Below are positions 15,768 to 24,917 of a DNA stretch of 37,579 nt, one piece after another. The notes beneath the pieces are model-generated. The model was not told where the DNA came from. It was given only the letters and a program-made list of their open reading frames with translations, and searched no databases. The position numbers and the translations under genes were made by a program. Origin of the DNA: an uncultured Clostridium sp. (lineage in GTDB: Bacteria; Bacillota; Clostridia; Lachnospirales; Lachnospiraceae); the NCBI GenBank assembly GCA_947178475.1, contig CAMWYM010000015.1:1-37579 (forward strand), given 5' to 3'. The stretch's first letter is position 1. Each line of letters starts with the position of its first letter.

Positions 15768-17156
15768 TCAATATGCAAACTTTTTCTCAAAATATTCCTT
15801 TAAGTCCTCTATTTTGATGCGTTCCTGCTCCATGGTATCACGGTCGCGTACAGTCACCGCGCCGTCTGTTTCCGACTCAAAATCATAGGTAACGCAAAAC
15901 GGTGTACCAATCTCATCCTGTCGTCTATAGCGTTTCCCGATGTTACCACGGTCATCATACTCACAGTTATACAGCTTAGACAGTTCCATATAAATTTTCT
16001 CTGCTCCATCGCCCAGCTTCTTAGATAGTGGGAGCACACCAATCTTAATTGGTGCCAATGCCGGATGAAAATGCAGCACAGTCCTCATATCACCACCCTC
16101 TAATTCCTCTTCATCATATGCAGAGCACAAAAATGCCAGGGTCACACGATCTGCACCCAGAGAGGGTTCAATTACATAAGGTATATATTTTGTCTTCTTC
16201 TCATCGTCAAAATACTCCATCGGCTCACCGGAAGTATTCTGATGCTGTGTCAAATCATAATCTGTACGGTCAGCAATTCCCCAAAGCTCGCCCCATCCAA
16301 ATGGGAACAGATATTCAATATCCGTAGTCGCCTTACTATAAAAGGAAAGCTCCTCTTTCTCATGATCTCTATACCTGGTCTCCTCCTGATTCATTCCCAA
16401 ATCCTTCAGCCAGTCGATACAGAATTGCTTCCAATATGCAAACCACTCCAAATCAGTATCCGGCTCGCAGAAAAATTCCAGCTCCATCTGCTCGAACTCC
16501 CTCGTCCGGAAGGTAAGCTTGCCCGGAGTTATCTCGTTACGGAAGGATTTACCTATCTGCCCGATACCAAAAGGAATTTTCTTTCTCGAAGTACGCTGGA
16601 CATTTTTAAAGTTAACAAAAATACCCTGTGCCGTTTCCGGTCTGAGATAAATAGTGTCTTTAGCATCCTCAGTAACTCCCTGAAAGGTCTTAAACATCAG
16701 GTTAAATTCCCGGATATCCGTAAAATTGCGCTTGCCGCAGGACGGACAGCTTACCTGATTTTCCTCAATGTAATTTGCCATCTCCTCATGAGACCATGCA
16801 TCCACCGTGCCTTCTATCGTAATTCCCTTTTCCTCCATATAGTCTTCGATTATCTTGTCGGCCCGAAAACGTTTACGACACTCCTTACAATCCATCAGCG
16901 GGTCAGAAAAGCTTCCCAAGTGACCGGAGGCAACCCATGTCTGCGGATTCATCAAAATTGCACAGTCCACGCCCACATTATAGGGATTTTCCTGAATAAA
17001 TTTCTTCCACCATGCCTTCTTCACATTGTTTTTCAGCTCTACACCGAGATTTCCATAATCCCATGTATTTGCCAATCCGCCATAAATTTCCGAACCGGGA
17101 TACAAAAATCCTCTCGCCTTCGCTAATGCCTCAATTTTATCCATCGTCTTTTCCAT
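15768..17156 (-). CDS. glyQS: Glycyl-tRNA synthetase, alpha2 (single-chain, class II) type
   Basis: This cytoplasmic enzyme charges tRNA-Gly. Class II motifs are visible: motif 2 in [13 protein letters not shown] and [16 protein letters not shown], and motif 3 in [34 protein letters not shown] is diagnostic of the single-chain form. An insertion with two CxxC pairs (DCKECRKRF near residue 90 and CPSCGKRNF near 137) is a zinc site common in this type. The C-terminal anticodon-binding domain begins at [14 protein letters not shown]. Length (462) is normal. The start could be 17156 or the second Met at 17144; the SD is weak for both. It lies 24 bases after the upstream lipoprotein gene on the same strand, so it is probably cotranscribed. 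No T-box leader is seen. Confidence 0.96.
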   Translation of the reverse strand: MEKTMDKIEALAKARGFLYPGSEIYGGLANTWDYGNLGVELKNNVKKAWWKKFIQENPYNVGVDCAILMNPQTWVASGHLGSFSDPLMDCKECRKRFRADKIIEDYMEEKGITIEGTVDAWSHEEMANYIEENQVSCPSCGKRNFTDIREFNLMFKTFQGVTEDAKDTIYLRPETAQGIFVNFKNVQRTSRKKIPFGIGQIGKSFRNEITPGKLTFRTREFEQMELEFFCEPDTDLEWFAYWKQFCIDWLKDLGMNQEETRYRDHEKEELSFYSKATTDIEYLFPFGWGELWGIADRTDYDLTQHQNTSGEPMEYFDDEKKTKYIPYVIEPSLGADRVTLAFLCSAYDEEELEGGDMRTVLHFHPALAPIKIGVLPLSKKLGDGAEKIYMELSKLYNCEYDDRGNIGKRYRRQDEIGTPFCVTYDFESETDGAVTVRDRDTMEQERIKIEDLKEYFEKKFAY

Positions 17157-17180
17157 AACTATAGCCCTGCCTTTTTATTA

Positions 17181-17759
17181 TTATTTAAAAATGATAATTG
17201 CATTTCCCTCACCTGAAGTAGTCAATACACCATCCTCTACCTGAACCTCTCCATTGTGATAAAGAAGCTCTCCGTCAAAAACAACATCCGTTTTTTCTGA
17301 CAGAATTAGTACGGTTGCTCTGTCTGTCCCCGTCAAATCTGAACTCTTAACCGTCTTTCCCTCAGCAGACTTAAAGGACCCCTCCAAAGCACTCTCTTTC
17401 ACCTCTGAAAAATCTGCCAATATACATTCCAAACTATTAAAACCGTTATAGGTGTCTATATCCTTATATTTCAACACAAGCTCAGCCTGACTCATGTCCT
17501 CCGTGTTAATGGATAATTGCTTCACATATTTCTTACCAGCTTCCTCATTATAGTCGGCAATCTGCTCTTCGATATAGGAAACCAAATCATCTGCCTGTAC
17601 CGGAGAATCATTAAAATCTTCGATTGCCACCTCAACAAGAGAGCCGTTGGATTTTACAATCAAAGTATTTCTACTATATTCCTTTTCATAATTGGTACAA
17701 CCAGAAGCAGTACACATTATGGCAAAAGCCACCAGAATCAATTGAATCTTTTTCATCAT
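17181..17759 (-). CDS. Unknown lipoprotein between recO and glyQS
   Basis: A lipoprotein signal (MMKKIQLILVAFAIMC then lipobox ASGC) is followed by a ~170-residue mature part. I recognise no catalytic motif. The sequence alternates predicted beta strands (TLIVKSNGSLVEVAIEDF, AELVLKYKDIDTYNGF, ATVLILSEKTDVVFDGELLYHNGEVQVEDGVLTTSGEGNAIIIF) with an acidic helix around 45-65. The end resembles a beta-sandwich of repeated hairpins. The start at 17759 is preceded by GGGGTG; the longer frame to 17798 adds a non-signal-like tail. It has a candidate promoter of its own at 17868-17896. It probably sits on the outer face of the membrane and shares a transcript with glyQS without an obvious functional link. 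Confidence 0.75.
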   Translation of the reverse strand: MMKKIQLILVAFAIMCTASGCTNYEKEYSRNTLIVKSNGSLVEVAIEDFNDSPVQADDLVSYIEEQIADYNEEAGKKYVKQLSINTEDMSQAELVLKYKDIDTYNGFNSLECILADFSEVKESALEGSFKSAEGKTVKSSDLTGTDRATVLILSEKTDVVFDGELLYHNGEVQVEDGVLTTSGEGNAIIIFK

Positions 17760-17867
17760 ACGCACCCCTATTTCTGCTTTGCTATTGAATCCTATCACTG
17801 TGCAGCAGAAAAGCTAAACCATTATAGCTGCCACTGCGAACTAAGCATATATTCATACAACTCATAT

Positions 17868-17896
17868 ATTTTACAGGAGAATTGACAATATTTCAA
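17868..17896 (-). promoter_or_regulatory. Candidate promoter overlapping the recO stop
   Basis: On the - strand TTGAAA (complement of 17891-17896), 17 bases, TAAAAT (complement of 17868-17873). It would drive the lipoprotein and glyQS separately from era-recO. The -35 box overlaps the recO stop codon. Confidence 0.55.
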
Positions 17897-18633
17897 GACA
17901 AAGACGAAAGAATTTCCAAAGAGTTGAATTTTTTTGTAATATGGCGGCTGAAATACTGCCCGATTACATGGTCAATTTCCTGATAAACTGCATCTGTCAC
18001 CTGGAAGGTATACAGCTTATCTATAGACGCACTTAAAATATATTGCAGCGTATAGACAGAGGATTCCGACAGAATATAAGCCCCCTGTGCCTTCGCTGCA
18101 CACCTCCTGCAGAGCATTCCGTCCCCCGGCAGATAAAAAGCGGCTGGCTCCTTGTCACCGCAGTTTACACAGGAAAATGCCGCCATTGCCTCGCCGTCCA
18201 AGGCCAGTATTTTCAGTTCAAAAATTCTGCGCACTAAAGGCTTTGACAGCTTCTCCCTCGTCAGTGCCCGCATGGTTACATAGAAGAGATTCAATATATT
18301 TGCATCTCCTACTCCCTCCACACACAGATACTCCAATATGTCGCAGAAATATGTACCATAACAGATTCCCTCTATATCATTTTTTACATCCGAAAAATAT
18401 TCTTTAATCTCACCGCCCAAAAAACGATACGCATCATAGCCCTCTAACACCGTAAAAACACCGAAGTTAAAAGGTTCACTGATTCCCAGGTAAGGACTGT
18501 TCGGTTTTCTGGCCCCCTTTGCAAAAGCAGTTATCTTCCCCCGCTCCCTTGTAAGGATTACCAACCGTTTATCCACATCTCCTACAGGGGTGCTGCTCAA
18601 TATAATTCCGGTAAGCTCCTTTTTCTCCCGCAT
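17893..18633 (-). CDS. recO: DNA repair protein RecO
   Basis: RecO acts with RecF/RecR to load RecA on SSB-coated single-strand gaps and anneals complementary strands. The N-terminal OB-fold covers ~1-80 (GIILSSTPVGDVDKRLVILTRERGKITAFAKGARKPNS). The helical C-terminal domain carries a zinc finger, FSCVNCG then MLCRRCA. From the ATG at 18633 it has 246 residues, the normal size; AGGAGG lies ~10 bases upstream. A longer frame to 18711 would overlap the end of era, but its extra residues (Gly/Cys-rich) do not match RecO. It is 74 bases downstream of era, a classic Firmicute gene pair, and part of the same leftward transcript. Confidence 0.95.
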   Translation of the reverse strand: MREKKELTGIILSSTPVGDVDKRLVILTRERGKITAFAKGARKPNSPYLGISEPFNFGVFTVLEGYDAYRFLGGEIKEYFSDVKNDIEGICYGTYFCDILEYLCVEGVGDANILNLFYVTMRALTREKLSKPLVRRIFELKILALDGEAMAAFSCVNCGDKEPAAFYLPGDGMLCRRCAAKAQGAYILSESSVYTLQYILSASIDKLYTFQVTDAVYQEIDHVIGQYFSRHITKKFNSLEILSSLS

Positions 18634-18707
18634 GCTCCGCTTCCTCCTGCAGATCATATCCGCATATAAAATGATCTTGCCTTCTCCTGCCCCACAGCTT
18701 CCTCCAG

Positions 18708-19610
18708 TCAACTGCCGTTTTCATGATAGCCGTAATTCTTAAGCAAAAACTCACTGTCCCGCCAATCCTTCTTCACCTTTACCCACAGCTTCAGATTCAC
18801 CTTGGCATCCAAAAGACGCTCCATATCCTTTCTGGCCTGAATTCCAATTTTCTTAAGCATTGCTCCCTGCTTACCGATTATAATTCCCTTATGTGATTCT
18901 CTCTCACAGATGATCATGGCATCAATATCCACTATATTGCCACCTTTCCTGTCCTTCATCTGTTCAACAACAACCGCAATCCCGTGCGGAACCTCCTTGT
19001 CCAGACAGCGAAGAGCTTTTTCCCGTATCATTTCAGCCACAATTGCCCGTTCCGGCTGGTCAGTTATGGTATCCCCGTCATAATACTGCGGTCCTTCCTC
19101 CAGATAATCAAAAATCGTCTTTAACAGTTCGTCCATATTTCGGCTCTTAAGTGCGCTGACCGGTACAATCTCCTTAAAGCCATAAACCTCCTTATATGTG
19201 TCTATGGCTTTAAAAATCTCAGCCTCTTCCACCGTGTCCGTCTTATTGACCACCAAAATCACCGGCGTAGATACGCCCTTTAACTTCTCAATAATATAGC
19301 GTTCTCCCGCTCCGATAAAGGTGGTGGGTTCCACCAGCCAAAGAATCACATCCACCTCATTAAGCGTATTTTCAGCAGCATTCAACATATATTCTCCCAG
19401 CTTATTCTTTGCTCTGTTAATCCCCGGTGTATCCAAAAACACAATCTGTCCCTCTTCGCTGGTGTACACTGTCTGTATCCGGTTACGAGTGGTCTGGGCC
19501 TTGCTGCTGGTAATGGCAATTTTCTGCCCAATCAAATGATTCATCAATGTGGATTTCCCCACATTCGGTCTTCCGATAATCGTTACAAAACCCGACTTGA
19601 ACTTTCCCAT
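18708..19610 (-). CDS. era: GTPase Era, ribosome assembly factor
   Basis: Era binds the 3' end of 16S rRNA and promotes 30S maturation. The GTPase domain has G1 GRPNVGKST (~13-21), G3 DTPG, G4 NKTD and G5 SALK. The C-terminal KH domain contains the GIIIGKQGAMLKKIG RNA-binding loop. Length (300) matches the family. The ATG at 19610 follows GGGGAGG closely. It starts 23 bases after the DUF4349 gene stop and is followed by recO, so the order is DUF4349–era–recO. Confidence 0.97.
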   Translation of the reverse strand: MGKFKSGFVTIIGRPNVGKSTLMNHLIGQKIAITSSKAQTTRNRIQTVYTSEEGQIVFLDTPGINRAKNKLGEYMLNAAENTLNEVDVILWLVEPTTFIGAGERYIIEKLKGVSTPVILVVNKTDTVEEAEIFKAIDTYKEVYGFKEIVPVSALKSRNMDELLKTIFDYLEEGPQYYDGDTITDQPERAIVAEMIREKALRCLDKEVPHGIAVVVEQMKDRKGGNIVDIDAMIICERESHKGIIIGKQGAMLKKIGIQARKDMERLLDAKVNLKLWVKVKKDWRDSEFLLKNYGYHENGS

Positions 19611-19633
19611 GCTTCCTCCCCTTTGCCTGTTGC

Positions 19634-20815
19634 TTACTCTTCCTTTTGTTCCTTATCTTCCTCTGAATTTGTTTCCTTTGGAGCATTCGGTATTTCCTCC
19701 CGCTCCACATCATCTGCCTCTAATTTATCTGCCTCTAATGCAAGCTCCTGCTTTCTTTCCCTTTTTGCCTTCCTGCGCCGCCTCACTGCACCAATAATTT
19801 TAATGATAACAAAGATAATAATGCCCCATATTACCAGATACGGAAGCTCCACAATCAGCCATACAACAAAATCCGTAAATCCGTCTCTGATATCCCAACA
19901 GGTAGTGTGTAAGCCCGCAGAAATCCTTGCCAGGAAAGAATCTTCCACCTCTATTGTATGGCTGACCTCACTCAGTGTAATGTCTACTGTACTGTAAGAG
20001 ATCAGGTCGTCATAAAGATTTTTCTGGGACTGATAATTCTCCAGCTCATATCGAACCTCTGTCAGGCGGTCTTCAAGGGCAATAATGGTTTCCAGACTGT
20101 CAGCCCGCTCTAACAGGTCATTCAGCCGCTCCTGCTCTGTCTTAAGGGCTTTAATTCTGCTCTCTGTATCCGTATATTGCAGTGTCACATCGTCCGCAGA
20201 CTCTGATTGGCTTAATATCGTACCAAGACTTCCCAACTGCTCTACAAATGCATCGCTGACATCTGCCGGTATTCTGGCCGTCAGATAAAGTGTGCGATAG
20301 GAGGTTCCGCTTGTACTGGAGGAAGAAATATATCCACTATACTCTTCAATCCGATTTTTCAAAAAAGCATACGCTTCGTCAAAGTGTTCTGTCTCATACC
20401 TATAATTATATCTTTTGATAATTTTTTTGTTATCTCTTTTAAGAGCTGTATCGCCATCCGTTCCGTTTCCGGCGGCTGAGGTAATATCCGTTCCCTTTTC
20501 CGCCATATCTGCCGTCTTCCCAGACACAGCTCCATTCAGACCATAGTCTGCCGAGCCCTCCACCTCTGCAGATTGCATGTCTTCATAGGCAAACTCTTCA
20601 TCTATAGAATCATAATCCATACTGGCAGCAGTGTCTTCCGCCGCTGCCTGTCCATAGTTCTCGTCAGCATAGGTTACATTGCTGCCCTTATCCCCACTGC
20701 CACAACCGGTCATTCCGACACACAAAGTCAATAACATTACTGCTGACAGAAATCTGCCAACAATTTTTCTCCCTATCATTCTTCCACCACTTTGCATATT
20801 GCTCAGACTTCTCAT
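19634..20815 (-). CDS. DUF4349 lipoprotein with C-terminal membrane helix
   Basis: The N-terminus carries a signal with lipobox GMTGC. An acidic, low-complexity stretch follows. The DUF4349 core then begins near KRYNYRYETEHFDEAYAFLKNRIEEYSGYI, with TARIPADVSDAFVEQLGSLG and a coiled-coil helical hairpin (~240-300, rich in Leu/Glu/Arg: KTEQERLNDLLERADSLE). Near the C-terminus is a transmembrane helix (LPYLVIWGIIIFVIIKIIGAV), then a basic cytoplasmic stretch and an acidic Glu/Lys tail. The function of the family is unknown. The start is uncertain: 20815 has AGGGG eight bases upstream, 20872 is possible, and 20779 would give the most compact signal peptide. It leads the era-recO transcript. Confidence 0.82.
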   Translation of the reverse strand: MRSLSNMQSGGRMIGRKIVGRFLSAVMLLTLCVGMTGCGSGDKGSNVTYADENYGQAAAEDTAASMDYDSIDEEFAYEDMQSAEVEGSADYGLNGAVSGKTADMAEKGTDITSAAGNGTDGDTALKRDNKKIIKRYNYRYETEHFDEAYAFLKNRIEEYSGYISSSSTSGTSYRTLYLTARIPADVSDAFVEQLGSLGTILSQSESADDVTLQYTDTESRIKALKTEQERLNDLLERADSLETIIALEDRLTEVRYELENYQSQKNLYDDLISYSTVDITLSEVSHTIEVEDSFLARISAGLHTTCWDIRDGFTDFVVWLIVELPYLVIWGIIIFVIIKIIGAVRRRRKAKRERKQELALEADKLEADDVEREEIPNAPKETNSEEDKEQKEE

Positions 20816-21016
20816 GTTCATTTCCCCTGCTTTCGTGTAATAGTCTCTGCCTTTTTCTGTTCTGTTTTTCATTCCTCATCCCGTCCTTTCTAAAATATAT
20901 GTCACATTGGCAGCCATATCTGAAGCCGGTAAAGCATAGCGTTTATCTGATTAAACCGCCAAAATTACAGACATCTATAATAAAAGTGCAGGATTTATCC
21001 AAAAATGTTGCATAAA

Positions 21017-23926
21017 TCATACAAGATTTTTAATTTCTTCAAATAATCCCTCTTCCCTCTGGATTACCTGTTCGTCTCCAATGGCACATATAATATCGGT
21101 GCCGGTAACCGCCGAAATAAGCGGTGCAAGCTTTCTGATTGCCGCCACATCCGCTGACAGCACCTCATCTCTATCCTTTTGCAGCTGTTCTTCTGTCACA
21201 CCGGACAAATAACAGTTAAAATCAAAGGCACCCTCTGCCGACGGGGTCAACGGTGTATCCAGCTTTGCAATGGCTCCTATAATATATTTTACCATATCCC
21301 TGTCCGAAGCCTCAAACTGTTCTACATATCCTGCAGCATTTTGATAAATTTCATAGGTTTTGCCCAGATTAGGGTCCCGGTATGAAGTAAAATAGGCATC
21401 TCCGATACGATTAAATCCACACATACTTCCATAGGCACCACCTTTTACCCGGACATTAATCCACAAATAATCGTAAGAAAAAATCACCTGTAATACATTC
21501 AATGCACCTGTATAGGCATAACCCTTATCCAAAAAATTGCCTGCTGTAGCCACATACTGTACCTTACTCGCCGTCTTGAAGCCCTCATTTCTTTTTTCAA
21601 GCTCTAACTGCTGCTTCACTACATCCCCGCTGTCCTCATTCATATATTTTTTCATGGACTTCACCGAGTCTGCCAAATCGCCAGCAATATTCTCCTGTCC
21701 GGTATAAGAGATAATCAGATTAGAGGGTTTTGCAAGAGCATGTAATGCCTCCTTCATTTTCTGGCAGATTTCCTCATAGGAGTTTTCAAAATCCTTATAT
21801 AACTCACTTACAAACTCATAAAAGGTTATCCCCTCTAATATCTCCTTTAAATAAGCACCCTTTGAAAAATATGACATAGCGCGGTTGGCTGTAGCAGTAT
21901 GACCATTATCGGTAATCCCCATCTTCATCTGGGATATCATTTCTGCCAGCACCTCCCGCATACGTTTTTTGTCGGTAAAATGAGAAGTAAATAAAATTTC
22001 CTCCATCAGCGCAAGAGCTTCCGATAGATTATCCTTTAAAACCTTTGTCTTTACATTAAGACTTACCTTGTAACCACCAAGCTCTTCCCTTACCCCGATA
22101 GTGCTTAACGAAAAACCTACGCCACCAGTCTTTAAATCAATCTCATTGGCAAGATCACCATAGCTATGACTATCAGTGTCCACCTCCTTGTAAAGTGCCA
22201 CCAGTAATGAAACATATGGAAGCAATTCCACAGAAACGGTATTCAGCATAAAGCAGTACTCCACATATGCAATGCCGTTGGTAAAAAGCTCATGCCAGAC
22301 TGCCGGAATTCCCTCTACAATAAATTCTTTGTTATGAAGCTTTCTTGCCTTCCTTCCGATATCTGATAGCTCCAGCAGCGGAATCTTTTCCAAATCCTCC
22401 TTTGATGAGGCCTTTGACTGATACTCCTTAAGCTCTCTGGTCTGGTCCACAATTCTCTGCAGCTCATCCTTAGACAGCCCCGCCTTAAAAGTCTCCAGTT
22501 TTTTTGCAGTATTGCTGTCAATTTCCCTGTTCATCCCCTTTTTGGGCAACGCCGTGACGATGGTTTTATGGGTGTTATTAAGCAGATAATCCTTGAGAAT
22601 ATTTGTGTAGTAATCCGTTCCAATCTGACGCCTTAAAAAATCAAACTCCTTGTTAAACTTAAGATACATAAACGGCTCATCGCTGTCGTACAGCCAGCTG
22701 TTAAATGCCTGCAGACCATACATCAGCCCCTTGGGATATCTTCCATAGTTCGCTTCCTTAAGCTTAAATTCAAAATGATTCAATGCTGCCTCAAGCACCT
22801 TTTTCTCTATTCCCTTTTCAATCAGTGAAGACAGTGCTGACTCTATCACCTCGACAAAACGTTCCTTATCCTCTGTCCTGCAGCCCTTAGCCACAATGGA
22901 ATACACCGGCTGCTTGATACCGTCATCATAGGAGCTAAATACATCATTGCTGATACCGGCATCGATAAGCGCCGTCCTTACCGGTGCCCCCGGAACATCG
23001 ATAAGCGCATAGTCAAGCATCATAAAGGCAAGATTTAACACACGATTTAAACTGTTGCCCACTACCACATTATAGCTGAAATAGGTGCTATCAGTCTCCT
23101 CCTCTGCATCGGACAGCGGATAGTTTGTCGTAATCTCCTGTACCTTATCAAATGCCGGCTGCTCCTTAATCTCTGCCGCGATTTCCTGATAGTCAAAATC
23201 CTTCAGATATTCCTCATCAATAAATGCCAGCTCCTTCTCCACATCCACATCACCATAAAGATATATATAGCTGTTTGACGGATGGTAATATTTTTTATGA
23301 AAATCCAAAAAAGCCTCATAGGTCAAATCAGGAATCGCCTTTGGGTCACCGCCAGAATCACAGCCATAGGTCGTGTCCGGTAACAATGATTTCTGAATTG
23401 CCTGCATCAGCATTTGCTCTGCTGAGGAATAGGCCCCTTTCATTTCATTGTAGACAACCCCATTATAGGAAATCTCATCATCCATATCTTCTAAATGATA
23501 GTGCCAACCCTCTTGCTTTAATATCTTGTCATTGGAATAGGTATTCGGATAGAATACCGCATCTAAGTAAACCTCCATCAGATTATGAAAATCCTTTTCA
23601 TTGACAGAGGCAATGGGATAAACCGTCTTATCCGGATAAGTCATGGCATTTAAGAAAGTATTCAGTGAACCCTTAGCCAGCTCCACAAAGGGATCTTTAG
23701 CCGGAAATTTTCTTGAACCGCAAAGCACCGAGTGCTCCGTGATATGTGGTACTCCTGTATCGTCAGAAGGCGGTGTACAAAAGCCAATGCTAAAAACCTT
23801 ATTTGTATCATCATTCAAAACCATCAGCACCTTAGCCTTCGTCTTATCATGCTCCAGCATATATGCTGTTCCGTTTATCTCTTCAATCTCTTCCTCTTTC
23901 AGCACAGTATAATTTCTGATATTCAA
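21017..23926 (-). CDS. M16C metallopeptidase (PreP/presequence-protease-like), TTG start
   Basis: This large zinc peptidase of 969 residues encloses peptides in a two-lobed chamber and degrades oligopeptides. The inverted zinc motif HITEH gives His61, Glu64 and His65, and the distal ligand is Glu161 in VVYNEMKGAYSS. This spacing and the overall length match the PreP/Cym1 subfamily (M16C), with four homologous domains in one chain. No signal peptide is seen, so it is probably cytoplasmic. I place the start at the TTG at 23926 (Met-Asn-Ile-Arg), because AGGAGG at 23935-23940 lies exactly eight bases upstream. The frame is open further to a TTG at 23971 without an SD. No operon partner is evident. 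Confidence 0.93.
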   Translation of the reverse strand: MNIRNYTVLKEEEIEEINGTAYMLEHDKTKAKVLMVLNDDTNKVFSIGFCTPPSDDTGVPHITEHSVLCGSRKFPAKDPFVELAKGSLNTFLNAMTYPDKTVYPIASVNEKDFHNLMEVYLDAVFYPNTYSNDKILKQEGWHYHLEDMDDEISYNGVVYNEMKGAYSSAEQMLMQAIQKSLLPDTTYGCDSGGDPKAIPDLTYEAFLDFHKKYYHPSNSYIYLYGDVDVEKELAFIDEEYLKDFDYQEIAAEIKEQPAFDKVQEITTNYPLSDAEEETDSTYFSYNVVVGNSLNRVLNLAFMMLDYALIDVPGAPVRTALIDAGISNDVFSSYDDGIKQPVYSIVAKGCRTEDKERFVEVIESALSSLIEKGIEKKVLEAALNHFEFKLKEANYGRYPKGLMYGLQAFNSWLYDSDEPFMYLKFNKEFDFLRRQIGTDYYTNILKDYLLNNTHKTIVTALPKKGMNREIDSNTAKKLETFKAGLSKDELQRIVDQTRELKEYQSKASSKEDLEKIPLLELSDIGRKARKLHNKEFIVEGIPAVWHELFTNGIAYVEYCFMLNTVSVELLPYVSLLVALYKEVDTDSHSYGDLANEIDLKTGGVGFSLSTIGVREELGGYKVSLNVKTKVLKDNLSEALALMEEILFTSHFTDKKRMREVLAEMISQMKMGITDNGHTATANRAMSYFSKGAYLKEILEGITFYEFVSELYKDFENSYEEICQKMKEALHALAKPSNLIISYTGQENIAGDLADSVKSMKKYMNEDSGDVVKQQLELEKRNEGFKTASKVQYVATAGNFLDKGYAYTGALNVLQVIFSYDYLWINVRVKGGAYGSMCGFNRIGDAYFTSYRDPNLGKTYEIYQNAAGYVEQFEASDRDMVKYIIGAIAKLDTPLTPSAEGAFDFNCYLSGVTEEQLQKDRDEVLSADVAAIRKLAPLISAVTGTDIICAIGDEQVIQREEGLFEEIKNLV

Positions 23927-24112
23927 TGCATCTACCTCCTGTAATGGCAATATATATGTATTTATTTCCAATATAGTACTATACCATTCATTTTGAAAAA
24001 AGTCATTCCCTTTTTAGTCACATCCGCCATATAAATATGTTTGCAAAAAGAAAAAGCATCAAAAAATGCCTATTTTTCAATACTTTCAAATTATTCCTAT
24101 TCAATTCACAAA

Positions 24113-24186
24113 TAGCGGAGGGGAGATTTGAACTCCCGACACCACGGGTATGAACCGTGTGCTCTAGCCAACTGAGCTACCCCGCC
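24113..24186 (-). tRNA. tRNA-Met (anticodon CAT), probably elongator
   Basis: On the - strand it folds as a cloverleaf: acceptor GGCGGGG/CTCCGCT with two G-U pairs, D stem GCTC/GAGC, anticodon stem CACGG/CCGTG around TTCATAC, T stem GGGAG/CTCCC with loop TTCAAAT, and discriminator A. CCA is not encoded. The G1-U72 pairing suggests elongator Met rather than initiator, whose 1-72 pair is mismatched; a lysidine-type tRNA-Ile cannot be fully excluded. Confidence 0.95.
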
Positions 24187-24190
24187 ATAA

Positions 24191-24263
24191 TGGAACCTAC
24201 AGGGCTCGAACCTGTGACCCTCTGCTTGTAAGGCAGATGCTCTCCCAGCTGAGCTAAGATTCC
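24191..24263 (-). tRNA. tRNA-Val (anticodon TAC)
   Basis: On the - strand it folds with acceptor GGAATCT/AGGTTCC, D stem GCTC/GAGC, anticodon stem TCTGC/GCAGA around CTTACAA, T stem ACAGG/CCTGT with loop TTCGAGC, and discriminator A. CCA is not encoded. It lies four bases upstream of tRNA-Met in the same transcript. Confidence 0.96.
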
Positions 24264-24286
24264 ATTGTGCGCTTGGCACAAGTCAT

Positions 24287-24315
24287 AGTATATAAAAAAG
24301 GATATCACTTGTCAA
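24287..24315 (-). promoter_or_regulatory. Promoter of the tRNA-Val/tRNA-Met unit
   Basis: On the - strand a perfect TTGACA (complement of 24310-24315), 17 bases, then TATACT (complement of 24287-24292), about 24 bases before the tRNA-Val 5' end. Confidence 0.85.
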
Positions 24316-24382
24316 GAAGTTTTTTCACTTTTCCCCTTACTTTTTATCCTCTCTTATCTCACGTCCCATTTCCGTTTAGAAA

Positions 24383-24880
24383 TCACCGGGTAAAATACAT
24401 CACCAGATAAATAATGCCCAGTACAAGAAGAATCGGAATTCCAAAGGTAAGCAATATCCACGAACTGACCTTTATCACCAAATAAACAAAAAAGACAACT
24501 AAAAGGAAAATCAGGATTCCCAGCACCTTTGCATACCAGGAGTTAAAGTCAAATACAAATTTTTTCTCTCTTTGTGCCTTCTCTGTCTTCTTATCCCTCT
24601 CCTCTTTCTCAAAGAACTGGCTCTTCTTTACCTTTCTGGTTCTGCCGTCCTCCGTATACTCCAAATCGGCCTTTCTCTCCCCAGACTGGGCAGCGATAAT
24701 GGAACGAGCCAGTAGTGCAGGCTTCCCCAGCTCCTCTAAAATTTCCTCCTCTGGTCTACCATGCCGTATTCCCTCATCAATATAGTCGGAATAATACCGA
24801 TAAGAATCCATCATTGCTTCCGGCGACACCTCACCACTCAAAGCATTTTTCAATTCCTCGAGAAATTCCTGTTTTGTCAT
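24383..24880 (-). CDS. HAAS-domain (DUF1700) membrane protein
   Basis: The N-terminal ~60 residues (MTKQEFLEELKNALSG...YYSDYIDEGIRHGRPEEEILEELGKPALLARSI) match the HAAS/DUF1700 helical domain. A highly charged Lys/Glu linker follows, then two adjacent hydrophobic segments at the C-terminus (VLGILIFLLVVFFVYLVIKV and ILLTFGIPILLVLGIIYLVMYF). HAAS proteins often sit beside a PadR regulator and act as membrane-bound regulators or anti-regulators; here no PadR gene is present. The ATG at 24880 is right after AGGAGG. It follows the transglutaminase gene by 37 bases on the same strand, so they are probably cotranscribed. Confidence 0.85.
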   Translation of the reverse strand: MTKQEFLEELKNALSGEVSPEAMMDSYRYYSDYIDEGIRHGRPEEEILEELGKPALLARSIIAAQSGERKADLEYTEDGRTRKVKKSQFFEKEERDKKTEKAQREKKFVFDFNSWYAKVLGILIFLLVVFFVYLVIKVSSWILLTFGIPILLVLGIIYLVMYFTR

Positions 24881-24917
24881 TGCTTCCTCCTTATTTATGT
24901 ACACAAATCACAGATAA

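Noticed and set aside
16242-17126. 294-codon open frame on the + strand inside glyQS
   Set aside because: It lies fully antisense to a complete glycyl-tRNA synthetase, has no SD or recognisable domain, and its length follows from codon bias of the real gene.
17157-17180. T-box riboswitch in front of glyQS
   Set aside because: Only 24 bases separate it from the upstream gene, and no T-box sequence or antiterminator is visible there or before the lipoprotein gene.
18634-18711. N-terminal extension of RecO
   Set aside because: The added residues do not match RecO, would overlap era, and the strong AGGAGG supports the start at 18633.
24056-24069. GCAT/ATGC hairpin followed by T-rich sequence as tRNA terminator
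   Set aside because: The stem is only four base pairs. It could end the tRNA transcript but is too weak to call.
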